Below, piece after piece: positions 7,092-14,681 of a stretch of DNA of 40,888 nucleotides. The stretch is from the IMG/VR virus record IMGVR_UViG_3300044457_000021, positions 1 through 40,888 of that record; one strand, 5' to 3'. The translations under genes were made by a program, and so were the position numbers. The notes beneath the pieces are model-generated. The model had not been told where the DNA came from, ran no database searches, and was given only the letters and a program-made list of their open reading frames with translations. Source of the DNA: a virus. Numbering within the stretch: position 1 is the first letter of the stretch; every line of letters starts with the position of its first letter.

Positions 7092-8236
7092 TGGCCCGAC
7101 AAAAGTTACAACAGCATTCCCGAAAATGGTGGACCAGGGATCGCGTCCTGAGGGGACTCTTGCGCTTTCGCAAAGACTTCGGTCTGGTACCGACGTCGAC
7201 GATGGCGTACCAGGACAAACAGCAATTCACCGGTCAGAGCCGTAATGGCCGGTCGTCGAACCAGGGGCACGACCAGCTCTATCCCAGCAGCTATGCAATC
7301 TTCTGTCACTTCAAATCGATGCGCGACGCGTGGGCTGCCTGCGGGGTTGAAACCGACCAGGCGGATCGTCCATGGACAGGCGACGAAGAGTGGTTCATCA
7401 CCGAGAGCGTCGGCCTGATTCCTCGTGATGAAGTCTCGCGCTTTTTGGGCCGCACGGGGCCGGCGATAAAAAGACGTCTCTACGAGCTCGGGGTCAGTTG
7501 CTACAACCGGTGGGGTTGGACACTTCACCACACCGAACGCGTGACGGGAATTGGTCAGCGTGTCGTCAAGAAATACCTTGAAGAGGGCCGCATGCCTTAC
7601 CTTCGGGGAAACAAATGTCTCTACATCGATCCTGGAGATCTGCTCGTCGTCGAAGAGTACGACTGGTCTCGCAGCGATATTCCCGTAGAAGCGGCCAGCG
7701 CGATTCGGGCGTCACTGATGAAGAGAATGTGCTTCGCCCTATTGCGATTCGACTGGCGATCCCATTCGCCGTTCAAGATTCAAAAAACATGCGAGCGATA
7801 TATCGGGCGAATCAAGAACCGCCGGCTGCTCAACTATGTTCCGGAACGGCCAGAGAGTCTCAAAGGATTTAGTCCGCTCGATTGGGTCCGCGTGCGCAGC
7901 GCTTCGAACGACCAGGAATATCTGGTCGACGGCGTCGGACGAATTTCAAGTATCTATTACTCACCGTTCAAGTCCAGCTGCAAGGGAACAGATACCGCAT
8001 GCTGGATGGCGCGCATCGAGTTCAAACAAAAGTTCCTGCTGCCGCATGCTCAGACTGGAAAACAATATCGGCCGAGATTTCACTACACGGTCCGTCTCGA
8101 TCAGCTTGAGAAGGCCGAGGCTCCGACAACGCCCCGCGAGCTCTCAAAAGAACCGTGGCCGGTCTACGCCCGCGAAGTTAAGAACCCTCGACGCATAGCT
8201 CGCGCTCGTGAACGGGGCCGAACCCTGGTCGGGTGA
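7091..8236 (+). CDS. Multi-HTH protein with homing-endonuclease-associated repeat
   Basis: A 381-aa protein assembled from several DNA-binding modules. Residues 10-80 resemble the HNH-endonuclease-associated repeat (WWTRDRVLRGLLRFRKDFG, then YAIFCHFKSMRDAWAACGV). Residues 90-135 are Myb/GcrA-like (WTGDEEWFITESV, DEVSRFLGRTGPAIKRRLYE). Next comes a MerR-like segment (VVKKYLEEGRMPYLRGNK). The last 200 residues are basic and unassigned. No HNH or GIY-YIG nuclease motif is visible, so it appears to be a binder without a nuclease, perhaps a regulator or a helper of replication. It starts in the TGATG overlap with the ParB-like gene. Confidence 0.65.
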   Translation: MARQKLQQHSRKWWTRDRVLRGLLRFRKDFGLVPTSTMAYQDKQQFTGQSRNGRSSNQGHDQLYPSSYAIFCHFKSMRDAWAACGVETDQADRPWTGDEEWFITESVGLIPRDEVSRFLGRTGPAIKRRLYELGVSCYNRWGWTLHHTERVTGIGQRVVKKYLEEGRMPYLRGNKCLYIDPGDLLVVEEYDWSRSDIPVEAASAIRASLMKRMCFALLRFDWRSHSPFKIQKTCERYIGRIKNRRLLNYVPERPESLKGFSPLDWVRVRSASNDQEYLVDGVGRISSIYYSPFKSSCKGTDTACWMARIEFKQKFLLPHAQTGKQYRPRFHYTVRLDQLEKAEAPTTPRELSKEPWPVYAREVKNPRRIARARERGRTLVG

Positions 8237-8248
8237 ACTTTGGCGAGA

Positions 8249-8536
8249 ATGCAAACCAGAACGACAAAATCCGATCGAGTCATTTTTCGCGTGTTGCCCT
8301 TGCCGGTCGCCCGCGGATGGGAAGTTACGCGCAGCGACGAGTCCGAGTCGGCCGAGAAGCTCTACTTCCAGCACGCGGACGGTAAGACAAAACACGATGC
8401 TATCTACTTCGCCACGTCGGCCGCGATCGACCTCATGCTTCACGATAGGACCGCCCACGTCGAGATTTACAAACGAGACGGAACGATTCAGAGCGAAAAA
8501 ACTTACGGCAACGATCCGAGGAGAACCGAGGGTTGA
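8249..8536 (+). CDS. DUF2188-like small protein
   Basis: The product (95 aa) fits the DUF2188 pattern as I know it: a beta strand VIFRVLP, GWEVTR, a helix over the middle, then VEIYKRDGTIQSEKTYGND at the end. Function of the family is unknown; it is common in phages and plasmids. ATG 8249 is chosen; TTG 8240 is the alternative and would add three residues. It lies 12 nt after the previous gene and overlaps the next start by four bases, so it belongs to the early operon. Confidence 0.7.
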   Translation: MQTRTTKSDRVIFRVLPLPVARGWEVTRSDESESAEKLYFQHADGKTKHDAIYFATSAAIDLMLHDRTAHVEIYKRDGTIQSEKTYGNDPRRTEG

Positions 8537-8751
8537 TACGCAAGAGACCAGTTGAAATAGAAACCGCGGCGACTCTGTTCGAACGGAGCCGGCAGCGAAA
8601 CGTAATCGTCATTGTAGAACCATCGGGCCTCATCGGATTGCGCTTGAAAGGAACCAGGCGGGTTGAAGAGGTTGACGCTGCGGTGCTTTATTGCCGGGCC
8701 GTCAAAGAAAGGGTATTGGCGACCCAGGTGAGAAGAAAAAAATCACGATGA
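8533..8751 (+). CDS. Small basic hypothetical protein
   Basis: A 72-aa frame with a TTG start at 8533 that overlaps the stop of the previous gene (TTGA), with GAGGG just upstream as ribosome-binding site. The product is basic at both ends (MIRKRPVEIE and QVRRKKSR) around a beta-rich core (NVIVIVEPSGLIGLRL). Its stop overlaps the next start by ATGA. Gene spacing and overlap on both sides support it, despite the rare start codon. No family is recognised. Confidence 0.55.
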   Translation: MIRKRPVEIETAATLFERSRQRNVIVIVEPSGLIGLRLKGTRRVEEVDAAVLYCRAVKERVLATQVRRKKSR

Positions 8752-9599
8752 TCGATGCGCAAAAATCCAGTTCGGCCGAAGAGATCGCAGCTGCTTCGAA
8801 TGAGACGCCGCGATGTAATGAATGCTCGCAATCATCGCGCTCGCGAATTCATCACGATCCGAAGATCGCCGGCGCGCATCACTTCAAACCGCTATTGGTG
8901 AGTGAAGATCTCGCTTTGCTAACTGCTTATCTCGAAATGGATCCGGAGGAGGCAAAGGCACACTGGGATATGGCGCGGCAAGACCTTAAGACGTTTGAAG
9001 CTTTGGTTCGTCACGCCACGTCGAATGAATTCAGAGTCACCGGGGGCGAACAGACCGAGGCTGACTACGCGGACGGAAAGAAAGGTGGCTATGCATTCGA
9101 GGTCACGAACAAGCGCAGTGGATCACTGACGACGGGTTTCGTTTGCATACGCACTCGCCCTGGCGATCGCGCCCCGCGCTGCGAATTTTGTCACACGCGC
9201 GCCGGCGAGAATCTTTGCGATTACCCAACCGGCCAACCGTGCGTGAAGTGCAAAGGGACCGGCCGTCATCCCGGACTCCACACGTGTGACGAATGCGCTG
9301 GTTCAGGGAAGGGAACCTGTTCAAAACGCTTTTGCCGGGACAAGCGCTGCGGGAAAGTAAAAAGCAGAGACGAAGGCTACTGCCACGATCATCAGGAGCG
9401 AGCTGGATACCCGGCGCCGGTTCAGATACCGGACGGCTATGAAGGCTTCCGATGGATCTCGGCGAAATATCCGGGGATCTGTCGTGACTGTCACGCCCCT
9501 GTTCGCCCCGGCGACCGGGTCTCGTTTGCCATCAAGTCTCGATTCACGGTCTGCGAAAGTTGCGGGCTCGAGCGACAGAAGGAAGGTGATCACCGATGA
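8748..9599 (+). CDS. Cysteine-rich multi-zinc-finger protein
   Basis: A 283-aa protein. Residues 1-135 hold few motifs (one cysteine pair CNECS near residue 20). From about 140 on there are many paired cysteines: CEFCHTRAG, CVKCKGTG, CDECAGSGKGTC, then a CxxH-like part (GYCHDHQE) and a last pair set CRDCHAPV and CESCG. The two CxxCxGxG elements are like those of the DnaJ zinc domain. This suggests a structural zinc scaffold binding nucleic acid or protein; no enzyme motif is visible. ATGA overlaps connect it to both neighbours. Confidence 0.6.
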   Translation: MIDAQKSSSAEEIAAASNETPRCNECSQSSRSRIHHDPKIAGAHHFKPLLVSEDLALLTAYLEMDPEEAKAHWDMARQDLKTFEALVRHATSNEFRVTGGEQTEADYADGKKGGYAFEVTNKRSGSLTTGFVCIRTRPGDRAPRCEFCHTRAGENLCDYPTGQPCVKCKGTGRHPGLHTCDECAGSGKGTCSKRFCRDKRCGKVKSRDEGYCHDHQERAGYPAPVQIPDGYEGFRWISAKYPGICRDCHAPVRPGDRVSFAIKSRFTVCESCGLERQKEGDHR

Positions 9600-9778
9600 A
9601 CGATAGCGAGGAATCCGTGCACAAGCTTTGCGCGAATCCAAAATGCAAAGAGCCGCTCATTGATGACATGCGAGTGATTTGTCCGGCGTGTCTCTTGATG
9701 GGAAGGCGCGGAGTTCTGGCTGGCGGAATCATCGTGGGCGTGGTCGTCGCGATCCTGAAATCGTTCGGATGGATTTAG
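9596..9778 (+). CDS. Small zinc-ribbon membrane protein
   Basis: A 60-aa protein with two cysteine pairs (CANPKCKEP and CPAC, about residues 12-33) followed by one C-terminal membrane segment (GVLAGGIIVGVVVAILKSF). It starts in an ATGA overlap with the zinc-finger gene, and the next gene starts 10 bases before its stop. A tail-anchored zinc ribbon is an unusual combination; its role is unknown. Confidence 0.65.
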   Translation: MNDSEESVHKLCANPKCKEPLIDDMRVICPACLLMGRRGVLAGGIIVGVVVAILKSFGWI

Positions 9779-10170
9779 AGGGACCGGAAATCACCGTGGG
9801 CCTATACAACTTCAAACAGCGCTTTGTCGCTCCGATTCTGGCTGGGACCAAATGCCACACCATACGCGCGGTGCGGCGATACCCGGACAAGGTGGGAAAT
9901 CTATTGCACCTCTACACGGGTCTACGGACGAAACGAACTCGGCTGCTAATGCGGGTTCCCTGCATCGCGTTCGAAGACATTTTGATCACGGCCGGTTCGC
10001 GCGGTCCGGCGACGGTAGTCATCAACGGCGTGACATTGGACCACGGCGAGTTGGAAGCGTTGGCTCGCAAAGATGGGTTTGCTGACTTCGACGAGATGGC
10101 GACGTACTGGCGAGGTCGGTTGCCGTTTGTTGGACACGTGATCCATTGGAAGGAAGTGACGCATGAGTAA
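9769..10170 (+). CDS. ASCH/PUA-like phage protein
   Basis: The 133-aa product fits an ASCH-type family often found in phages (FKQRFVAPILAGTKCHTIRA, then GNLLHLYTGLRTKRTRLL, later GFADFDEMATYW and the final strand GHVIHW). The fold is an RNA- or nucleotide-binding beta barrel; the precise role in phages is not known. ATG 9769 is chosen because the domain begins right after it; the frame is open further upstream but that part overlaps the previous gene. It overlaps the next start by eight bases. Confidence 0.7.
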   Translation: MDLEGPEITVGLYNFKQRFVAPILAGTKCHTIRAVRRYPDKVGNLLHLYTGLRTKRTRLLMRVPCIAFEDILITAGSRGPATVVINGVTLDHGELEALARKDGFADFDEMATYWRGRLPFVGHVIHWKEVTHE

Positions 10171-10465
10171 AGCAGACGTCGAGTTGGCCGACAGGATCGT
10201 GGAATTTCTAAATCAGTTACTGCAATACGACCGCGCTGCGATCGCCTCTCTGGTTGCGAACCGCGTTCCCTGTAACAAGGCGCTGGCCAATCATCCGACT
10301 GTGCAGGCCGGCTTTCACAATGGTGCGTTTAATGTCGGATTGCTCGGTTTGCTAAACGGCTTGTGCGGGACACGAGAAAACGAGACGGGCCTCATCAATG
10401 CGATCTACGACGGTGATGCCAGGGAGCTGCAGGACCTGGTCAAATTCGCGGTCCATAGCGATTGA
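10163..10465 (+). CDS. Conserved phage hypothetical protein
   Basis: A 100-aa protein that I recognise as a recurrent, functionally unknown phage family (VEFLNQLLQYDRAAIASLVA, NRVPCNKALANHPTV, GLLGLLNGLCG, LQDLVKFAV). It is the last gene of the tight early operon: after it comes a 250-bp gap with the 36-bp dyad and then the recombinase gene. ATG at 10163 overlaps the end of the previous gene. Confidence 0.65.
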   Translation: MSKADVELADRIVEFLNQLLQYDRAAIASLVANRVPCNKALANHPTVQAGFHNGAFNVGLLGLLNGLCGTRENETGLINAIYDGDARELQDLVKFAVHSD

Positions 10466-10535
10466 AGACGCGGTGGGAAGCGACGGGCATTCACCCGGCA
10501 TTTATTGCCCGGAAAAGAGCCGGTTGAGAGCGGTT

Positions 10536-10571
10536 TCTAGGTGTTGAGAAAACACATTCTCATTACCTAGA
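10536..10571. other. 36-bp dyad, candidate recombinase crossover or operator site
   Basis: Left arm TCTAGGTGTTGAGAA (10536-10550) and right arm TTCTCATTACCTAGA (10557-10571) are inverted copies matching at 13 of 15 positions, and they flank a 6-bp asymmetric centre AACACA. Arm-spacer-arm with a 6-8 bp non-palindromic centre is the form of tyrosine recombinase core sites (dif 11-6-11, loxP 13-8-13). The recombinase gene starts 147 bp downstream. A GGGGGC/GCCCCC hairpin (10581-10597) and a CGGGCA/TGCCCG pair further upstream (about 10478-10512) lie beside it. Confidence 0.55.
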
Positions 10572-10717
10572 CAATTTGGAGGGGGCCATCTGCCCCCGCT
10601 CCGCCGCTCCCAGCCGCGTGCTTATTGGCTTTCGTCGCTTTCTCCCGCTCCCGATCGGCCCCACTTTCAGGGGCTGATTTCGCGGTACGGCTGTTACAGA
10701 AATTGCAGCGAGTTCTT

Positions 10718-11764
10718 ATGACTCAGCGAGTGGTTGCATTTAAGGTCGAAAAGGCGTCCGGGATCGGCGCCCTGCAGCTCGTCCGCAGCGCCCCAGGCCG
10801 GCTCTCTCCGGAGGATCCGCTGGCCAGCGTGTCTATCTATCTCGACCAGCTCGCCCCCTCCGGCCGGCGCTCGCAGCGAAACAATCTCGAACGCGCTTCC
10901 CGTCTCCTGGGGGGAACCGGTCTCGACTTCGACTGGGCCTCACTCCGGAGTAGCCATCTCGAATTTCTGCGCGGGGCCCTGAAGGGCGAGAAGTTCGCGC
11001 CGTCGTTGATCAACTCCACGATCTCGGCTCTGCGCGGGGTCGCGCGCTGGGCCTGGCACCTCGGGCAGATGACCGAACGCGATTACGCTCGCTTGCGCGA
11101 CGTCCGCCTGGTGAAAGCCGGCGACGACCGACGTCGCGCAGCTCGAGCTTTGGGAGTCAATGAAATTGTCGGGCTCTTCGGGTCCTGCGAACGCGACCCT
11201 TCCATCTGCAGCGCAAGAGACGCCGCGCTGATCACTTTGCTTTACGCCGGCGGACTCCGGAGAGACGAAGCCTGCTCTCTCGATGTCTCGGCGTTCGCTC
11301 GTCGATCGCACACGATCACGGTCCGCGGTAAAGGCGACCGATCGCGCAGCGTCTACTTTCACGACGGCGGCGCCCGGCGAGCTCTGAATGCCTGGCTCCG
11401 GATCCGGGGCGACTGGCCGGGGCCGGTTCTGTCTCCGGTCTCTCGCCATGGCGCCGTCATCTGCCACGCTCTCTCCGCCAGCGGGCTTTATCGCGCGCTC
11501 GAGCGGCGAGCTGTAGACGCCGGCGTCGACCATTTCACACCGCACGATCTTCGTCGAAGCTTCGGAACGCACCTGGCCGAAGAGGGAACCGACATTGACC
11601 TGGTCCGACAGCTGCTCGGCCACGTCGAGATCACGACCACGCAGCGCTACATCATGCGGACCGAGAAGGCGAAAAAGAACGCATCGATGAAGATCCACGT
11701 GCCGTTTCGGACAAGGGGAAAAGGCGGGCGTAAGAAGCGGCGCCGGCGCGGGCGGAAAGACTGA
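10718..11764 (+). CDS. Tyrosine recombinase/integrase
   Basis: All catalytic residues of the family are present in order: R181 (AGGLRRDE), K205 (GKGDRSR), H276 and R279 (PHDLRRSFGTHL), H302 (LLGHVEITTTQRY) and the nucleophile Y311. The N-terminal 120 residues form the core-binding SAM-like domain. At 348 aa it has the size of XerC/D-like and compact phage integrases and no arm-binding domain. The C-terminus is very basic (GGRKKRRRRGRKD). ATG 10718 is chosen at the start of the recognisable protein although the ribosome-binding site is poor; the open frame upstream (from 10625) has no domain. It lies inside the phage gene order and not at an end, which is unusual for an integrase next to its attachment site. 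Confidence 0.9.
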   Translation: MTQRVVAFKVEKASGIGALQLVRSAPGRLSPEDPLASVSIYLDQLAPSGRRSQRNNLERASRLLGGTGLDFDWASLRSSHLEFLRGALKGEKFAPSLINSTISALRGVARWAWHLGQMTERDYARLRDVRLVKAGDDRRRAARALGVNEIVGLFGSCERDPSICSARDAALITLLYAGGLRRDEACSLDVSAFARRSHTITVRGKGDRSRSVYFHDGGARRALNAWLRIRGDWPGPVLSPVSRHGAVICHALSASGLYRALERRAVDAGVDHFTPHDLRRSFGTHLAEEGTDIDLVRQLLGHVEITTTQRYIMRTEKAKKNASMKIHVPFRTRGKGGRKKRRRRGRKD

Positions 11765-11782
11765 TCGGCTAAAGGAGAAAGT

Positions 11783-12106
11783 ATGAAAGCCAAAGAACGG
11801 ATCGAAGAGGACTGGCCAGACGTCATCGGCGATGCCGACGCACTCGAGAGTGCCGGCTTTTCGGCTGGATTGGAATTGCCGCTCGAGCAGCTTTCTTCCG
11901 ATCAGCTGGTCGAAGTTATCGAGGCCAGATTCGCGAATCAGGAGGGCGTGCTTATCTCACTCGGCAACCGCGTGCAACGGCTAGCCGCTGAAAACAAAGT
12001 CCTGCGCCGGCGTCTCTTTCGATGGCGCGAAGTGGCCGTGTTCATGATCGCGATCGTGATCGTGGTCTCGACCTGGCTCGGGCTTCTTCTCTACTCGACC
12101 TGGTAA
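11783..12106 (+). CDS. Tail-anchored coiled-coil membrane protein
   Basis: A 107-aa protein with an acidic N-terminal half, a heptad region (residues 45-82, LVEVIEARFANQEGV and NRVQRLAAENKVLRRRL) and one C-terminal membrane segment (VAVFMIAIVIVVSTWLGLLL). AAAGGAG lies about 7 nt upstream of ATG 11783. It could be a membrane-bound phage factor such as an exclusion or lysis-associated protein, but nothing in it decides this. It opens the gene block after the recombinase. Confidence 0.6.
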   Translation: MKAKERIEEDWPDVIGDADALESAGFSAGLELPLEQLSSDQLVEVIEARFANQEGVLISLGNRVQRLAAENKVLRRRLFRWREVAVFMIAIVIVVSTWLGLLLYSTW

Positions 12107-12119
12107 ACCCGGAACGCAG

Positions 12120-12650
12120 ATGAAAAAGAAGAAACCTCTAAATCGGAGATTGGTTAACGGCGGCGATCCGGAGAAACCGTTCGAGGTACCGCTGCAGGTT
12201 GCTTTCGTCGACGAAGCGACTAATGAGCTGAACGACTATTTGAGTTCTACCCAGTTGCGCGAGTTGGCGTCGGCGCTGATCGAGCGCTACGAAGAGTTTC
12301 AACACCTGCAGGACTTCAGCCTGGCCTATTTGTGGAAACGCAAGGGACCGTCATCCAGCGGCCACAACACTCTCGGTAAATGTCAGCGGCTCACCGGCAT
12401 GCTGAAGTTCTTTGCAAAGTACGACTTCGTTATCTGGCTCTCCGCCGATCATTGCCATGGCTTGACCGCGTTTCAAATCGAAGCCCTGGTATTTCACGAG
12501 ATGATGCACGCCGGCGCCGAAGATGGAAAGCCGGCTATTCGGAAACACGACTGGGAAGGGTTCGCCGCGGAGGTCCACAACTACGGTGAGTGGAAGTCCG
12601 ACATGACGGCAATCGGCGACGCATTTCAGTTCTCGTTGTTTGGAGGCTAA
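12120..12650 (+). CDS. Putative phage metallopeptidase (HExxH)
   Basis: The 176-aa protein contains HEMMH at residues 126-130 preceded by a hydrophobic helix (FQIEALVF), the zinc-metallopeptidase signature, and the surrounding sequence fits the putative phage metallopeptidase family (LAYLWKRKG, TLGKCQR, FVIWLSADH, HDWEGFAAEVHNYGEW). In this family no peptidase activity is established as far as I know. The later histidine and aspartate in KHDWEGFAAEVHNYG may complete the zinc site. The next gene starts 7 nt after its stop, with a ribosome-binding site inside this gene. Confidence 0.75.
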   Translation: MKKKKPLNRRLVNGGDPEKPFEVPLQVAFVDEATNELNDYLSSTQLRELASALIERYEEFQHLQDFSLAYLWKRKGPSSSGHNTLGKCQRLTGMLKFFAKYDFVIWLSADHCHGLTAFQIEALVFHEMMHAGAEDGKPAIRKHDWEGFAAEVHNYGEWKSDMTAIGDAFQFSLFGG

Positions 12651-12657
12651 TTCTAAC

Positions 12658-13269
12658 GTGGATCTCAAACAGGCCAGTGCGATCGCTGAACATTATCGTG
12701 AAGAGATGCGACCGTATGTCGAGCGAATTCAGATTGCCGGCAGCGTTCGCCGCGGGTGTCCCCAGGTCAGAGACATAGAGCTGGTCGCTATCCCAAAATT
12801 CGAACCAATTCCACACGACGGAGCGAGTCTCTTCGACAACCGGACAGAAGAGGAATCCTTGAACCTTCTTCACCGGTGGGCTACGCGCGGGGAAGGTACC
12901 AGCATTCGATGGATCAAACCGGGAACTTCAGAAATCGTCACCTGGGAGCCAAAGCCCGACGGGAAGTACTGGCGAGGCCTGTTGAGGGAGGGGATCAAGC
13001 TGGATCTATTTTTGTGCAGGCGAGAGAACTGGGGATTGATTCTTGCCATCCGGACCGGGTCCGCGGAATTCAGCCAGGCTCTTGTCACTCACGCGCGCGA
13101 TATCGGAATGCCTTCGATCGAGGGCTATCTGACAAACGCCGGCCAGCGGATTGTTACCCCCGAGGAGCACGACGTCTTCGACCAGCTGCAGCTCAACTAT
13201 GTCGATCCTCTGGACAGGACCGGCCGGGAGAAATTGCGACATCGAAATGGAGGGTTTAAGCATGCTTGA
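12658..13269 (+). CDS. DNA polymerase X-like nucleotidyltransferase
   Basis: The Pol beta superfamily signature is clear: GSVRRG (residues 28-33) followed by the metal-binding pair D39 and E41 (VRDIELVAIP) and a third carboxylate D116 (GIKLDLFLC). Near the C-terminus, NWGLILAIRTGSAEFSQALV is as in phage and Pol X palm domains. The finger, lyase and HhH domains of full Pol X are absent; 203 aa is one nucleotidyltransferase domain. It might repair or tail DNA or modify a protein or RNA; the substrate is unknown. GTG 12658 is chosen because GGAGG lies 11 nt upstream. The next gene starts inside its 3' end. Confidence 0.75.
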   Translation: MDLKQASAIAEHYREEMRPYVERIQIAGSVRRGCPQVRDIELVAIPKFEPIPHDGASLFDNRTEEESLNLLHRWATRGEGTSIRWIKPGTSEIVTWEPKPDGKYWRGLLREGIKLDLFLCRRENWGLILAIRTGSAEFSQALVTHARDIGMPSIEGYLTNAGQRIVTPEEHDVFDQLQLNYVDPLDRTGREKLRHRNGGFKHA

Positions 13270-13948
13270 TTATCGACATGAGTCTCTTGAAGTCTGGCCG
13301 AAGGACGTCGTGTGTACGGCGCCCGGTGACCGTCGCCATTCACCCTTTCGTTCTACCTGGAGCGCATCGTTGAAAGTCCTCGAGCGCGAGCTCTTGCATC
13401 TTGAAGCACATCCCGATCGCACTCGCTTCAAGACATTCCACCGACCCAGCGTGGTGCGGCGCGACGGCCAGCTCAGGTCCGATGCGCCGATGCCGGATAA
13501 CCCCGGCGTGATACTGACTTTCGAGGTCTTTCAGGAGAACGGAACATTTAATGACCGAGGGCAACGCCTGGGACGCTATGTGCCGGTTCAGTTCGAATGC
13601 GACACCTTCACTCATTGGAAAGACAACGCCCGCGCGATCGCGCTTGCTCTTGAGGCGCTGCGCAAAGTCGAGAGGTACGGTGTTGCGCGTGCGAGGGCCG
13701 TCGAGGTTGGGCGGAAACAACTGCCCGCGCATGTTGGCCAGGGCCTGACCATTGATGATGCGTTAGCCGTTCTTTCGAAGTTCTCCGGACGCACAGTCGC
13801 TGAGTTGAGGAATTCACCAGGGCTTATCAAAGCGGCCCACCGAAAGGCGTCGATTGAAGCGCATCCCGATCGGGGCGGGAATCACGAGGACGCGGTAAAG
13901 ATCAACGTCGCGTACGAAACGCTTAAAGCGGCCTTGGAACTCACATGA
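13262..13948 (+). CDS. J-domain-like phage protein
   Basis: The C-terminal 65 residues (about 163-228) look like a J domain: a first helix (IDDALAVLSKFSGRTVAELR), then a helix with the HPD motif (HRKASIEAHPDRGGN) and a last helix (DAVKINVAYETLKAAL). HPD is the residue set that stimulates the ATPase of DnaK/Hsp70. The N-terminal 160 residues are a separate, beta-rich domain that I do not recognise; several phages have this combination. GGAGGG lies 8 nt before ATG 13262. It overlaps the Pol X-like gene at the start and the zinc-finger gene at its end. Confidence 0.7.
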   Translation: MLDYRHESLEVWPKDVVCTAPGDRRHSPFRSTWSASLKVLERELLHLEAHPDRTRFKTFHRPSVVRRDGQLRSDAPMPDNPGVILTFEVFQENGTFNDRGQRLGRYVPVQFECDTFTHWKDNARAIALALEALRKVERYGVARARAVEVGRKQLPAHVGQGLTIDDALAVLSKFSGRTVAELRNSPGLIKAAHRKASIEAHPDRGGNHEDAVKINVAYETLKAALELT

Positions 13949-14199
13949 GCGAGAATCCACTCGATCGAAATTTGCTCTGCGCTTCATGTAGAACGTTATC
14001 GCCAGTTGGGGGCATTGTCTTATCGGGCTATGTATGTCCGGTATGCGGTGAGCCGATCTGCATCTTGTGTGGATGTACGGAAGCTGTCGCGTGCCTTGCT
14101 CAATGCAATTGGATCGCACCTGGCATTTGCTCGTCGCACGAGGCGGAACTGAAGAGCCAGGTTAAGAGGGTCTTCGGAACTGCAGTTCTCGCCGCTTAA
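13945..14199 (+). CDS. Small zinc-finger protein
   Basis: An 84-aa protein with paired cysteines throughout: CASC near the start, CPVCGEPICILCGC in the middle and later CNW and ICSSHE. The part CGCTEAVACLAQCNWIAPG is a typical phage zinc finger (treble-clef-like) found beside DNA-metabolism genes. It starts in an ATGA overlap with the J-domain gene, so the two proteins are made together. Function unknown; a role in DNA or RNA binding is likely for this type. Confidence 0.65.
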   Translation: MSENPLDRNLLCASCRTLSPVGGIVLSGYVCPVCGEPICILCGCTEAVACLAQCNWIAPGICSSHEAELKSQVKRVFGTAVLAA

Positions 14200-14244
14200 A
14201 ACGGGAACTACATACTTAACTCACTTTGAGGGAGAGGTAAATCA

Positions 14245-14481
14245 ATGCAGGAATATTTGAATTGCTACGCAGTTGAGTTTCACTGGGCTGGCTCTCGGCA
14301 AGCTACATATTTCATTATTGCAACAGATTTGGAATCGGCCGTCCCACCAGCGAAGACGGCACTGGCAAACATGTACGGACGGGAAGTGGGGGAGCGAGCT
14401 GCGCTCGCGAGCGTTAACGAGACCGCCCGCGGCGTACTCATTCCAGCTAAGAAGCCCGCGAAGAAGAGTGCGAGGAGGTAA
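14245..14481 (+). CDS. Small hypothetical protein with basic tail
   Basis: A 78-aa protein from ATG 14245, with GGGAGAGG about 8 nt upstream. Its first 55 residues look like a small alpha/beta domain (YLNCYAVEFHWAGSRQATYF, then a helix) and the end is Lys/Ala-rich (PAKKPAKKSARR), as in histone-like or nucleoid-associated proteins. The tail would bind DNA or RNA unspecifically. No family is recognised. Three hairpins follow it. Confidence 0.55.
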   Translation: MQEYLNCYAVEFHWAGSRQATYFIIATDLESAVPPAKTALANMYGREVGERAALASVNETARGVLIPAKKPAKKSARR

Positions 14482-14507
14482 GCAATATAAGTCCTCTTAA
14501 AACCTCT

Positions 14508-14618
14508 GCCGGCATTCCCCGTTGGAGACGACAGCCGGCGAGAAAGCACATACCGCTTACCGGGGGGCAGGCGGTATGTGCACAACGCGGAGCGACGAGC
14601 CTATGGGTCGCTCCGCGT
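14508..14618 (+). repeat. Tandem perfect hairpins
   Basis: Three inverted repeats fill the gap after the basic protein gene: GCCGGC arms (14508-14539), a perfect 11-bp stem GCACATACCGC (14546-14581) and a perfect 12-bp stem ACGCGGAGCGAC (14585-14618). None is followed by a T-run. Such perfect stems recur in several gaps of this prophage. They could be attenuators or mRNA-stabilising ends. Confidence 0.75.
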
Positions 14619-14681
14619 ATTCATAACGGACGAAGGCTGCGAGCCTGGTCTTTCTGTAAACAGTAAACCAAGGAGAGTGAG

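Noticed and set aside
10536-10571. Chromosomal dif site
   Set aside because: Arms and centre do not resemble the known dif consensus, and the arms are 15 bp, not 11.
10940-11698. 252-aa minus-strand frame
   Set aside because: Antisense shadow of the recombinase gene, in which all catalytic residues are intact on the other strand.
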